DNA of 40,699 bases from Bifidobacterium aesculapii. Its GTDB lineage: Bacteria > Actinomycetota > Actinomycetes > Actinomycetales > Bifidobacteriaceae. This document shows positions 28,335 through 36,525 of this stretch, in pieces. The position numbers were made by a program, and so were the translations under genes. The stretch is taken from NCBI RefSeq assembly GCF_001417815.1, contig NZ_BCFK01000024.1, positions 1 through 40,699 of the forward strand, written 5' to 3'. The notes beneath the pieces are model-generated. The model was not told where the DNA came from, made no database searches, and saw nothing but the letters and a program-made list of their open reading frames with translations. Numbering within the stretch: the stretch's first letter is position 1; every line of letters starts with the position of its first letter.

Positions 28335-30005
28335 GTGACCGTCACCCGTGTATACATCGCAAGTCCCGAAGGCGCCAACGGGCGCAACGTCGTCGCATAC
28401 GGCGTGCTCAATGCATTGACTTCCAAATACAAGACGATCGTCTTCCGACCGGCGGTATCCAACCATGACCATTTCACCCCCGTCCTCCTCTCCGCGTCCA
28501 ACGCCGGACTCGGCGTGGCGCTGTCCACCGGTCTGGACATCCACAAGGTCCGCGCGGACAAGGAGACCGCCCGCGGCGACATCGTCGGCGCCTTCAACGA
28601 CGCCATGTCGGTCGCCCGCGCCGATGCCGCGTTGATCGTCGGCACGGACAAGTCCCACGTCAACGACCCCACCACCTACGAGTTCAACGCGAACGTCGCC
28701 GCCGACCTGCAGGCGGGCGTCTTCCTGTCCATCTGCACCATCGACCGTTGGCCGGACGAGCTCGACGAAACGGTCAAGCTCTCCATCGAAGGCATGGAGG
28801 CCGCCGGCAACAAGGTGCTGGGCGTCTTCGTGACCGGCTGCGAGCCGCGCCACGCGTTCTCCGTCAGGCAGACCCTCGCCAAGTACGGGCTGCCCGTGTG
28901 GACGATCCCCCAGGTGCCGTTCACGGACGAATCCAACAAGACCCTCGCGCTGGACACGTTCCGCGCCAACGCCCCCACCGAGGAGGTGCTGGCCGCGCTC
29001 GACGTGGACGTCGACTTCCCGGTCACGCCGTACGCGTTCCAATTCGGTCTGCTCGGCAAGGCCAAGTCCAACAAGAAGACCATAGTCCTGCCCGAAGGCG
29101 AGGAGGACCGCATCATCAAGGCCGCCGACTTCCTGCTCGAACGCGAGGCGGTCAACCTGATCATCGTCGGTGACAAGGACGCCATCCTGGCGCGGGGCAA
29201 GGAGCTGGGGCTCAGGTATCTCGAACGCGCACGGTTCCAGAGCAAGGACGACGAGAACATCCTCAAGCCCATGATCGCGAAGCTGTGCGAGCTGCGCGCC
29301 AAGAAGGGCATGACCGAGGAGCAGGCGCGGCAGCAGCTCCAGGACGCAAGCTACTTCGGCACCATGCTCGTGGTGCTCGGCTATGCCGACGGTCTGGTCT
29401 CCGGCTCGATCAACTCCACGGCGAACACGGTGCGTCCGGCCCTGCAGGTCATCAAGACCAAGCCCGGTCAGAAGCTCGTCTCCGGCGCGTTCCTCATGTG
29501 CTTCAAGGACCACGTCGCGATCTTCGCCGACTGCGCCATCAACCTCAACCCCGACGCCGAGCAGCTCTCGGAGATCGCCATCCAATCCGCCGAGACCGCC
29601 CGGGCGTTCGGCATCAAGCCGAAGGTGGGCATACTCTCCTACTCGACGCTCGGCTCGGGCAAGGGCCCCGACGTCGACATCGTCGAGGAGGCCACCCGCC
29701 TCGTCAAGGAGAAGGCCCCCGATCTGCCGGTCGTCGGCTCCATCCAGTTCGACGCCGCATGGTCGCCGACCGTCGCGGCGACGAAGGCCAAAGGCAACGA
29801 CGTCGCCGGGCATGTCAACGTGTTCGTGTTCCCCGACCTGTGCGCGGGCAACATCGGCTACAAGGCCGTGCAGCGCTCCTCCGGAGCCATCGCCATCGGC
29901 CCGGTGCTGCAGGGACTCAACCGGCCGGTCAACGACCTGAGCCGCGGCGCCCTGGTGCAGGACATCATCAACACCGTCGCACTGACCGCCGTCACCGCGC
30001 AGTGA
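28335..30005 (+). CDS. pta: Phosphate acetyltransferase
   Basis: Pta interconverts acetyl-phosphate and acetyl-CoA, so here it links the phosphoketolase product to biosynthetic acetyl-CoA. The 556-residue form has an N-terminal BioD/P-loop-like domain (about 1-220) and a C-terminal PTA/PTB catalytic domain (about 240-556). The latter begins KTIVLPEGEEDRIIKAADFL and contains DGLVSGSINSTANTVRPALQ and the C-terminal NVFVFPDLCAGNIGYK. The N-terminal nucleotide-binding loop is degenerate: SPEGANGRN has no GKT/S. The DRTGG domain of longer Pta proteins is absent. GTG 28335 follows AAAGGAGA. A strong terminator separates it from ackA. Confidence 0.97.
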   Translation: MTVTRVYIASPEGANGRNVVAYGVLNALTSKYKTIVFRPAVSNHDHFTPVLLSASNAGLGVALSTGLDIHKVRADKETARGDIVGAFNDAMSVARADAALIVGTDKSHVNDPTTYEFNANVAADLQAGVFLSICTIDRWPDELDETVKLSIEGMEAAGNKVLGVFVTGCEPRHAFSVRQTLAKYGLPVWTIPQVPFTDESNKTLALDTFRANAPTEEVLAALDVDVDFPVTPYAFQFGLLGKAKSNKKTIVLPEGEEDRIIKAADFLLEREAVNLIIVGDKDAILARGKELGLRYLERARFQSKDDENILKPMIAKLCELRAKKGMTEEQARQQLQDASYFGTMLVVLGYADGLVSGSINSTANTVRPALQVIKTKPGQKLVSGAFLMCFKDHVAIFADCAINLNPDAEQLSEIAIQSAETARAFGIKPKVGILSYSTLGSGKGPDVDIVEEATRLVKEKAPDLPVVGSIQFDAAWSPTVAATKAKGNDVAGHVNVFVFPDLCAGNIGYKAVQRSSGAIAIGPVLQGLNRPVNDLSRGALVQDIINTVALTAVTAQ

Positions 30006-30054
30006 CGTCCCCGCGCATGCGTGCGACGTCGAGGCGAGGAAACGCCGGATGACG

Positions 30055-30096
30055 AAACGCGGCCCGTCTCCCTGATGGGAGGCAGGCCGCGTTTTG
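30055..30096 (+). terminator. Rho-independent terminator of pta
   Basis: The stem AAACGCGGCC/GGCCGCGTTT extends through one mismatch into GTCTCCC/GGGAGGC with loop TGAT. It is followed by TTTTG. It ends about 75 bp before the ackA start, so ackA needs its own promoter. Confidence 0.88.
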
Positions 30097-30173
30097 TAGC
30101 AAGCAGCGAGTATTCTAAACACTTGGAAAGCCGTGTTTCGCGGCCACAACACACACAATGGAGGATGCCCACA

Positions 30174-31403
30174 ATGGCGAAAACCGTCCTTGTCATCAAT
30201 TCCGGTTCCAGCTCGATCAAGTACCAGCTGGTGGACCTCGAGACCGGCGAAGGTCTCGCTTCCGGCCTCGTCGAGAAGATCGGCGAGCCGATCGACGGCC
30301 ACTACAAGCACGAGTACAACGGCGAGAAGCACGAGCTCGAGGAGCCGATCCACGATCACGAGCAGGGCCTGAAGCGCGTCCTCGGCTTCTTCGAGGAATA
30401 CGGCCCGAACCTCGCCGAAGCGGGCATCGTCGCCGTCGGCCACCGCGTGGTCCAGGGCGGTTCCATCTTCCCGAAGCCGGCCCTCGTCACCGACAAGACC
30501 ATCAACCAGGTCAAGGACCTCGCCGTCCTCGCCCCGCTGCACAACGGCCCGGAGGCCAAGGGCGCCGAAGTCATGCGCTCCCTGCTGCCGGACGTGCCGC
30601 AGATCTTCGTGTTCGATTCCTCCTTCTTCTTCCAGCTGCCGAAGGCCGCCAGCACCTACGCGCTGAACAAGGAGATCGCCGACCAGTACCACATCCGCCG
30701 CTACGGCGCCCACGGCACCTCCCACGAGTTCATCTCCTCCGTGGTCCCGGACGTCGTCGGCAAGCCGGCCGAGGGTCTCAAGCAGATCGTCCTGCACATC
30801 GGCAACGGCGCCTCCGCCTCCGCCGAGGTTTCCGGCAAGCCGGTCGAGACCTCCATGGGCCTGACCCCGCTCGAGGGTCTCGTCATGGGCGGCCGCACAG
30901 GTGACATCGACCCGGCCGTCGTCTTCCACCTCATCCGCAACGCCCACATGAACGTGGACGAGCTGGACGCCCTGTTCAACAAGCGTTCCGGCATGACCGG
31001 CATGACCGGCTTCGGCGATCTGCGCGAGGTCCACCGTCTGGTGGCCGAAGGCAATGAGGACGCCAAGCTGGCCCTCGACGTCTACGTGCACCGCATCGTC
31101 AGCTACATCGGCAACTACACCTACCAGATGGGCGGCTGCGACGTGATCACCTTCACCGCCGGCGTCGGCGAGAACGACGACATCGTGCGCAAGATGGTGT
31201 GCGACAAGCTGGCCCCGTTCGGCGTCAAGCTGGACGAGGAGAAGAACGCCACCCGCTCCAAGGAGCCGCGCATCATCTCCACTCCGGATTCCTCCGTGAT
31301 CATCGCCGTGATCCCGACCAACGAGGAGCTGGCCATCGCCCGCAAGTCCGCCGCCATCGCGGAAGCCGGCGAGGACACCTACGGCAACACGTTCACCAAG
31401 TGA
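30174..31403 (+). CDS. ackA: Acetate kinase
   Basis: AckA turns acetyl-phosphate and ADP into acetate and ATP, the main ATP-yielding step of the bifid shunt. The 409-residue ASKHA-fold enzyme shows VLVINSGSSSIKYQL at the N-terminus, VGHRVVQGG, the FDSSFF and RYGAHGTSHEF motifs, IGNGASASA, and GLTPLEGLVMGGRTGDIDP near residue 240. ATG 30174 has GGAGG nine bases upstream; an in-frame ATG at 30165 lies too close to that site. It follows pta but is separated by a T-tailed terminator. A TTGTAG-16-TAAACA promoter just after that terminator is possible but weak. Confidence 0.98.
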   Translation: MAKTVLVINSGSSSIKYQLVDLETGEGLASGLVEKIGEPIDGHYKHEYNGEKHELEEPIHDHEQGLKRVLGFFEEYGPNLAEAGIVAVGHRVVQGGSIFPKPALVTDKTINQVKDLAVLAPLHNGPEAKGAEVMRSLLPDVPQIFVFDSSFFFQLPKAASTYALNKEIADQYHIRRYGAHGTSHEFISSVVPDVVGKPAEGLKQIVLHIGNGASASAEVSGKPVETSMGLTPLEGLVMGGRTGDIDPAVVFHLIRNAHMNVDELDALFNKRSGMTGMTGFGDLREVHRLVAEGNEDAKLALDVYVHRIVSYIGNYTYQMGGCDVITFTAGVGENDDIVRKMVCDKLAPFGVKLDEEKNATRSKEPRIISTPDSSVIIAVIPTNEELAIARKSAAIAEAGEDTYGNTFTK

Positions 31404-31445
31404 ATCATGTAGCCGAGCGGGTTTCATTCCGCTTCGGCATATGAG

Positions 31446-31481
31446 CTGAGGGCTGCGATTCCGATGAATCGCAGCCCTCAG
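31446..31481. terminator. Terminator hairpin of ackA
   Basis: A perfect 16-bp stem (CTGAGGGCTGCGATTC/GAATCGCAGCCCTCAG) with a 4-base loop lies 42 bp past the ackA stop, between it and convergent aroA. No long T-run follows, but stem strength makes termination or transcript protection likely. Confidence 0.75.
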
Positions 31482-31520
31482 TGCTATTCACGCCATCATA
31501 TGGGCACCTGCGATGCACGG

Positions 31521-31553
31521 TGATGCCCGACGGTTCCCCACCGCCGGGCATCA
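31521..31553 (-). terminator. Terminator hairpin of aroA
   Basis: TGATGCCCG/CGGGCATCA (9 bp), with an inner CGG/CCG stem, begins 6 bp past the aroA stop on the minus strand. Confidence 0.6.
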
Positions 31554-31559
31554 TCTGCG

Positions 31560-32942
31560 TCAACGACCCAGCAGCGTCCTCCACATGCCGGGGAAGTCCG
31601 GCAGCGTCTTGCGCGTGGTCTCCACGTTCACGATGCTCACGCCGGGCACGCGCAGGCCGATCATCGCGGCGAACGTGGCCATGCGGTGATCGGCATACGA
31701 TTCCATCACGGCGCCGTGCAGCGTTCCACGCGGCACCGGTGTGATCTCGATGCCGTCGTCGAGTTCGCGAGCCTCTCCCCCGATACGCCGTATCTCGTTG
31801 ACGAGCGCTTCGAGACGGTTCGTCTCGTGCCCGCGCAGATGACCGATGCCAATCATGCGCGTCGGCGCGTCGGCGAATACCAGAATGGCGGCCAGGGACG
31901 GCGCGATCTCACCGGCCGCGGTCAGGTCGAAATCGCCTAGCCCGTGAATCATGCCATCGGACGTGACCTGGCAGTAGCGGATGCCGTGCTCCTCGGGGAA
32001 CGTGACCGTCGCTCCCAGGCGTTCCAGATAGCCGGGAAGCAGACCACCCGGCTGCGTGGTGTGTTCCGGCCAGTGCGGCACCCGGACCGTGCCGCCCGCG
32101 ATCAGCGCCGCGCCAAGGAACGGCGCCGCATTCGACAGGTCGGGTTCCACGACGACGCGTTCGGGCAATTGCAGGGTGCGCGCCGCGACTGTCCACGTGT
32201 GCGGGGCGGCGTCATCGACGTCGACGTCGCCGCCCGCGCCCTGTACGTCGCTGACGGTCATGCGGATGTGCGGCAGACTCGGCGTCTTCGCTCCCGTATG
32301 CCGCAACTGCAGGCCATGAGGCAACCGCGATCCGATGAGCAGCAGTCCCGAGATGAACTGGGACGAGTCGGACGAGTCGATGGATACTTCGGCCGGCGTC
32401 TGCGCGTCGGCGTGCGGGACGGCACCATCGTCGCCGCAATCATCGTGAAGATGCGTCGGCGGAGTCACGGTGAACGGCAAATGCCCTTCCCGCCCGTGGT
32501 ATTCGATGGTCGCCCCCAACTGTTCGAGACCGTCCAGCACGGGTTTCATCGGACGCGCGTACGCCTGACGGTCACCGTCGAAACGCACCGGCCCGTCGGC
32601 GAACAATGCGAGTCCCGGCACGAACCGCATCACCGTGCCGGCCAGACCGCAATAGACGTCGACATCGCCGCGGAATCGACCGTCGGCGGGAGGGACCACG
32701 GTGACGGTGGTTCCGACATGCTCGTCGACATGGCATGCGACGCCGAGGGCGCGCAACGCGTCCATCATCAGTTCGGTGTCGCGCGAACGGAGCAGCCCGA
32801 CGAGCGTGACCGGCTCCGATCCCAATGCGGCGAGGATGAGATACCGATTGGACAGTGACTTGCTGCCGGGAACGGTGACGTCGGCATGCAACGGCCCGTG
32901 CGCCGTCGGCGCGGGCCACAATGTGTTCTGCAATTCGCTCAT
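31560..32942 (-). CDS. aroA: 3-phosphoshikimate 1-carboxyvinyltransferase (EPSP synthase)
   Basis: AroA joins shikimate-3-phosphate and PEP to make EPSP in the chorismate pathway. The protein has 460 residues in two similar domains. Substrate-binding motifs are visible: VTVPGSKSLSNRYLILAAL near residue 20, GLAGTVMRFVP near 100 (the PEP-contact loop, with Val where many have Ala), SGLLLIGSRL, and the C-terminal ESYADHRMATFAAMIGL. ATG 32942 is preceded by TATGAT and six bases (GGCGGC), with no Shine-Dalgarno sequence, so the mRNA is probably leaderless. The upstream in-frame ATG (32990) overlaps the neighbouring gene and is not conserved in kind. Confidence 0.95.
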   Translation of the reverse strand: MSELQNTLWPAPTAHGPLHADVTVPGSKSLSNRYLILAALGSEPVTLVGLLRSRDTELMMDALRALGVACHVDEHVGTTVTVVPPADGRFRGDVDVYCGLAGTVMRFVPGLALFADGPVRFDGDRQAYARPMKPVLDGLEQLGATIEYHGREGHLPFTVTPPTHLHDDCGDDGAVPHADAQTPAEVSIDSSDSSQFISGLLLIGSRLPHGLQLRHTGAKTPSLPHIRMTVSDVQGAGGDVDVDDAAPHTWTVAARTLQLPERVVVEPDLSNAAPFLGAALIAGGTVRVPHWPEHTTQPGGLLPGYLERLGATVTFPEEHGIRYCQVTSDGMIHGLGDFDLTAAGEIAPSLAAILVFADAPTRMIGIGHLRGHETNRLEALVNEIRRIGGEARELDDGIEITPVPRGTLHGAVMESYADHRMATFAAMIGLRVPGVSIVNVETTRKTLPDFPGMWRTLLGR

Positions 32943-32948
32943 GCCGCC

Positions 32949-32954
32949 ATCATA
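32949..32954 (-). promoter_or_regulatory. -10 element of aroA (leaderless start)
   Basis: TATGAT lies six bases before the aroA ATG on the minus strand. A possible -35, TTCGTG, lies 16 bp upstream of it, inside the intergenic gap after the preceding gene. Confidence 0.5.
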
Positions 32955-32986
32955 ACGGGACTGCGGGGAACACGAAGCCGCGCCCC

Positions 32987-33958
32987 TCACTTGTTGGATT
33001 GGGCGTCGTAGCCTTCCTGCAGGACCGCATTGAGTTTCTTCAGCAGCGTGGAGGGATCCGCGTTCTCGCGTGACTGGCGGAGCTTGTCCTGGAACTCGTT
33101 GATCGCACCGGCGGAAGTGTCGAGATCGACGAGCTGCGCGGACAGGTTCTGCAGCTGTGTCATCTGCTCCGAATCCGAGTCGAGGGCGTTGGGCGATCCG
33201 ATGGTCTTGATCTGGTTGACGATGTCGGTCATCTGGTCGAGTGATTGGGTGAGCGTGACCGAGAATTCGGACACGACCTTCGCCTTCGCCTTGCCGAGCG
33301 CATCGGTGGAGGTGCGGCAGGAGGCGATGTACTGCTCGTATTGTGCGGTGAAATCGTCATCGTATATCGTGCCGCTCGGCGTCGAGCCGCACGCATCGGT
33401 CATGGCGGAGAGGGCCTGCGCGGATTCGGCGAGGTTGGTCGACAGTTCGGCGAACCGTATGGCCTGACGTTGGTACGATGCGTAGGCGACGGCGACGTCA
33501 TCGTTCCTGGTGACCTTGAGATCCGCGAAACCGGTGGCGGAATCGCGCAGCTTCGTCGCCTGGACCTTCAAGGCGCTCGCTTTGGCTGCATCGTATGCGC
33601 CATCCTGCGAGTAGAGGAATCCCAGCGCGTCGTCGATCGCGGCGGACGTCGCCTCATACTGTTTCTGCAGGGCGGCGGTGCGCTTCGTCCCTTCCGAATA
33701 GTCGGACGCCCTCACCGTACTGAACGGGCGGATGACGGCGATCGCCGCGATCAACGCGACGACTGCGATCGCGGCGACGACGGTGGCGACGACCATGCGC
33801 AACGGCGGACGGCGACGCGGCAGTTCGACGGGGGCGATGAGCTCGTCGAAGTCCGGGGACTCGATGGGACGCGGCGTGTTCCCGTGGGCGGCGTCATCGC
33901 CGAGCGTATCGGCATGTGTGTCGTCGAGGAGGTTCCCGTTCTGCTGGTCGTCGGTCAT
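32987..33958 (-). CDS. Single-pass membrane protein with helical extracellular domain, unknown
   Basis: A 323-residue protein of unrecognised family. Residues 1-55 are polar and acidic and should be cytoplasmic. A basic stop (PRRRPPLR) precedes one membrane helix at about 59-79 (VVATVVAAIAVVALIAAIAV). The remaining 240 residues are predicted outside the cell and rich in Ala, Gln, Asp and Ser with heptad-like stretches, suggesting a helical bundle or coiled coil. Two Cys (DACGS, IASCRT) could form a disulfide. ATG 33958 has an excellent GAAGGAGAAGG site. It lies on the same strand as, and 109 bp after, the next membrane gene. Confidence 0.78.
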   Translation of the reverse strand: MTDDQQNGNLLDDTHADTLGDDAAHGNTPRPIESPDFDELIAPVELPRRRPPLRMVVATVVAAIAVVALIAAIAVIRPFSTVRASDYSEGTKRTAALQKQYEATSAAIDDALGFLYSQDGAYDAAKASALKVQATKLRDSATGFADLKVTRNDDVAVAYASYQRQAIRFAELSTNLAESAQALSAMTDACGSTPSGTIYDDDFTAQYEQYIASCRTSTDALGKAKAKVVSEFSVTLTQSLDQMTDIVNQIKTIGSPNALDSDSEQMTQLQNLSAQLVDLDTSAGAINEFQDKLRQSRENADPSTLLKKLNAVLQEGYDAQSNK

Positions 33959-34067
33959 ACCTTCTCCTTCATGCGACGGACGGCGGGAATATGGGGCGCG
34001 GCATCGGTTCGGCCCCGTATGGCGGTATCCCAGTGTACCTACGAGAGAAGACCACAGCACGTCACAT

Positions 34068-35237
34068 TCAGCGGTCTGATGCGATGCGCGACTCGGGCAT
34101 GCTCCCCCGGCGTTCCCGCTGTTCCGCGGTCTGCGCGTGCATGAGCTCCATGGAGACGCGATCGGCCTCGATGGCGGCGATCTGACGCGAGAACACGATG
34201 AACCATCCGAGGAACAGCAGGCCGGCGAGCGCCTCCACGTTGGTGAGCGTGTTGTGGCCGAGCATCATGTTGGCCCAGAACGCCGCGCACAGCAGCGCGG
34301 CGAGGTCGGAACCGACCATGACCACCTTGCTGATGCGGGGCGCCAGCCATGGCAGCATGACGAACAGCACGAGCATGATGAACGGCAGTCCCTTCGCGCA
34401 GATGTTGTGCATGAGGTTGTGCGGCGTATACCGGAACGCGCCGATGCCGATGAACGCGAGTCCGGACATGGTGAGCAGCACGGTGAGCACGCCGATGCGG
34501 GCCATGAAATGCGGGATGTCGTACCCGCGGTTCGGGTCCTCGCGCGTGTGGTCGTGCCATAGGCGCATGAGACGTTCGGTGGTGACGAGTTCGGAGACGG
34601 CGAAGTAGCTGACGATGATGACGCATACGCCGGCGAGCATGAGCGTCGAGTTGAACATGGTCGCCGCGAACGTGGTGCGGTCGCCGAGCTGGGAGAAGTT
34701 GTTGTGGTACCAGTACGGGTCGTCGGTGGTGAGGCCCGCGACGCATACGCCGGAAATTACGAAGAACGGCAGCAGCGCGGCGAGCGTCTTCGCGCTCATC
34801 ATCTCCGCCTGCACGAATGTCATGTAGCCGACGACGCCGGCGAACGCGGCGCATACGGACGACATGTAGCCGACGAACAGCGTGCCCATCATCTCGTTGA
34901 TGGCGCCGAGCATCGCGAACGTGGACAGGAACGTGGTGGCCGCGTACACGACGGACAGTGCGAGCGTCTCGAACGTACGGCGCAGCGGGACGAGCCAGCC
35001 GGCCTTGAGCGTCATCGAGCGCGAGTGGCTCATGTAGCCGGCGCAGAAGGAGATGACCGCGCAGGCGGCGACGATGCCCGAGCACACGGAGAAACGACGT
35101 TGCGACACCTGCCAGATGGCGGGTGCGTAGTCGAGGTACGTGTTCATGCCGATGGCGCCGACGCATGCACACACGATGAAGGCGATGAGGCCTCCCGTCT
35201 CGGCGCGCTGATGGCGCCCCATGCGCATTCCCTCCAT
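34068..35237 (-). CDS. Polytopic membrane protein, unknown function
   Basis: A 389-residue hydrophobic protein with about ten membrane helices, starting with TGGLIAFIVCACVGAIGMN. Several loops contain conserved-looking polar residues (for example YWYHNNFSQLGDRTTF and RYTPHNLMHNICAKG). I cannot place it in a named family; the pattern suits a transporter-like or surface-polymer protein, but no motif proves it. The C-terminal 40 residues are charged (AIEADRVSMELMHAQTAEQRERR). ATG 35237 has GAGGAGGCCTC upstream. An ATTGTACAAT palindrome (35296-35305) lies about 60 bp upstream and may carry its -10. Confidence 0.75.
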   Translation of the reverse strand: MEGMRMGRHQRAETGGLIAFIVCACVGAIGMNTYLDYAPAIWQVSQRRFSVCSGIVAACAVISFCAGYMSHSRSMTLKAGWLVPLRRTFETLALSVVYAATTFLSTFAMLGAINEMMGTLFVGYMSSVCAAFAGVVGYMTFVQAEMMSAKTLAALLPFFVISGVCVAGLTTDDPYWYHNNFSQLGDRTTFAATMFNSTLMLAGVCVIIVSYFAVSELVTTERLMRLWHDHTREDPNRGYDIPHFMARIGVLTVLLTMSGLAFIGIGAFRYTPHNLMHNICAKGLPFIMLVLFVMLPWLAPRISKVVMVGSDLAALLCAAFWANMMLGHNTLTNVEALAGLLFLGWFIVFSRQIAAIEADRVSMELMHAQTAEQRERRGSMPESRIASDR

Positions 35238-35346
35238 GAGGCCTCCTCTCTTTTCGCCGTGTCTCCGCCATTGCGGCCGTGTTGCGTCATACCGTATTGT
35301 ACAATGACTGATTGTGCTCATTGAGGCCATCGAGGTGAGCCGTTGA

Positions 35347-35420
35347 CGGGCCGTAGCGCAGTTTGGTAGCGCGCCTGCTTTGGGAGCAGGATGTCGCGGG
35401 TTCAAATCCCGCCGGCCCGA
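35347..35420 (+). tRNA. tRNA-Pro (anticodon TGG)
   Basis: A 74-base cloverleaf: acceptor CGGGCCG/CGGCCCG plus discriminator A, D-arm with AGTTTGGTAGC, anticodon loop TTTGGGA (TGG) closed by CTGCT/AGCAG, and T-arm GGGTTCAAATCCC. CCA is not encoded. Its 3' half is repeated at 38344-38402, which makes it the integration site of the following element. Confidence 0.96.
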
Positions 35421-35445
35421 CTGAAAGCCCTACTCCTGCTTAGGA
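35387..35445 (+). repeat. Left attachment site (attL) at the tRNA-Pro 3' end
   Basis: 59 bases from CAGGATGTCGC in the anticodon/T-arm through about 25 bases past the tRNA are repeated at 38344-38402 in the same orientation. The longest exact block is 23 bases, from GGTTCAAATCC to the base after the discriminator. About seven differences lie outside it. Confidence 0.8.
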
Positions 35446-35480
35446 TTTGCGGCTTCGCCGTTCGAGGTAGAAGACCGCTT

Positions 35481-35504
35481 GGTAACGATGGGTAACGATG
35501 ACCG
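35481..35504 (+). repeat. Tandem GGTAACGATG repeats, candidate integrase arm sites (left)
   Basis: GGTAACGATG occurs twice head to tail (35481-35490, 35491-35500). The second copy extends to GGTAACGATGACCG, which recurs exactly at 38210-38223 near the right end of the element. Confidence 0.45.
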
Positions 35505-35576
35505 CAGACCTCAGCCTCAGTTGGCTGTGCGGAAAAGAAAAATCCCCGGGGTTTCATGATGTTTCGCATGAGTGAC

Positions 35577-35608
35577 GTTCCGGGGCATTCGCTAGTAATA
35601 TAGCCGCC
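35577..35608 (+). promoter_or_regulatory. Promoter of the Abi-type pseudogene
   Basis: GTTCCGGGGCATTCGC, then TAATAT (35596-35601) and seven bases before the codon at 35609. The block matches the one before the ASCH gene (39007-39033) at about 22 of 27 positions, so both are read as the same promoter type for leaderless genes. Confidence 0.45.
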
Positions 35609-36302
35609 ACGAGTCCTGAAAGTCAACCCGTCACGCTTGCCGACCTACAACAATGGTTCTCGACCGAGCGCATGAGCACGTATGTGCGCTCCGCACAGAC
35701 AACCGATTGCGACGTGATCGACCTGCATGTGTGGAACGGACGGATTTCCAAGGCCTTGCTCGAAGACATAGCTCATGTGGAGGTGCTACTGCGCAATTTC
35801 ATTTCCGAGCGCCTCGCCAAAGCCTGCGGGCACGAGGACTGGTACAGGGACGATGCAAAGTTCCGGTTCAATTCGTCCAAGACAAGACGGTTCGAAACAT
35901 CGGTTACGGAGATCGAGCGACAGATACGGCATTCAGGCAAACCGGTCACACCGGGACACGTGAATCGCCGACATGTCGCTCGGCTCATGGTGTTTCCTGC
36001 TCTCCTCCAGATTGGAACAGACCGTGTGGAGAGCTTTGCGTGATCCGGCGAACGGCGGTATGCCGAACTACCCATCGCGCAAGCGCGCCGTATTCGAAAG
36101 TCACGTCAAGACAATGCGCGACCTGCGCAACCGGCTATCGCATCAGGAGCATCTGGTGCTCGACAACCTCACGGACGAAGACCGGTATCTCGACGGGCAG
36201 TGTGCGAATCTCGATTGGATCGCCCGCGTCATCGACCCGAAAGCCGCCGACTGGATTCGCAGCCAGTCAAGAGTGAAGGCGCTTCGCGCAAAGCGCCCAT
36301 AG
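35609..36302 (+). pseudogene. Abi-family (Abi_2-like) protein, start lost and frameshifted
   Basis: The two halves of one Abi-like protein are in different frames. The first (35609 to about 35970) reads VTLADLQQWFSTERMSTYV, then WNGRISKALLEDIAHVEVLLRNF. The second (about 35970-36302) continues with MSLGSWCFLLSSRLEQTVW, then MRDLRNRLSHQEHL. The R-N-x-x-S/A-H-x-E motif of the family is in the second half, so a +1 shift near 35965-35973 breaks the gene. The codon expected to start a leaderless mRNA, seven bases after TAATAT, is ACG instead of ATG. A rescue start would be ATG 35672, which loses 21 residues. Abi proteins act in phage abortive infection; this copy is probably inactive. A programmed frameshift is less likely, since no slippery site is seen. 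Confidence 0.75.
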
Positions 36303-36525
36303 TTATGGGCAACGATACCGCAACGACCTGTGGGGACTCTACCCGACGCGCCAGCCGCATGCACCGAACTTGCGGCGAGCGCATCCCTTATCATCACCAC
36401 ACGCTATCCCGTCGGAACGCGCTCAGTCATCCCAGATAACTAACGATCCTCAAGAATACCGTTCCTCAATCATTCCGATTCGTTTGAGTGGATGTGTTTA
36501 CGTCGATTGACAGGACGTTACGATC

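Noticed and set aside
25648..31427. Very long minus-strand frames (about 890 and 1090 codons) opposite xfp, pta and ackA
   Set aside because: They are antisense shadows caused by strong C-ending codon bias in highly expressed genes; the plus-strand proteins are unmistakable.
35965..35975. Programmed frameshift in the Abi-type gene
   Set aside because: No slippery heptamer or downstream stimulatory structure is seen, and the start codon is also lost, so decay is the simpler explanation.
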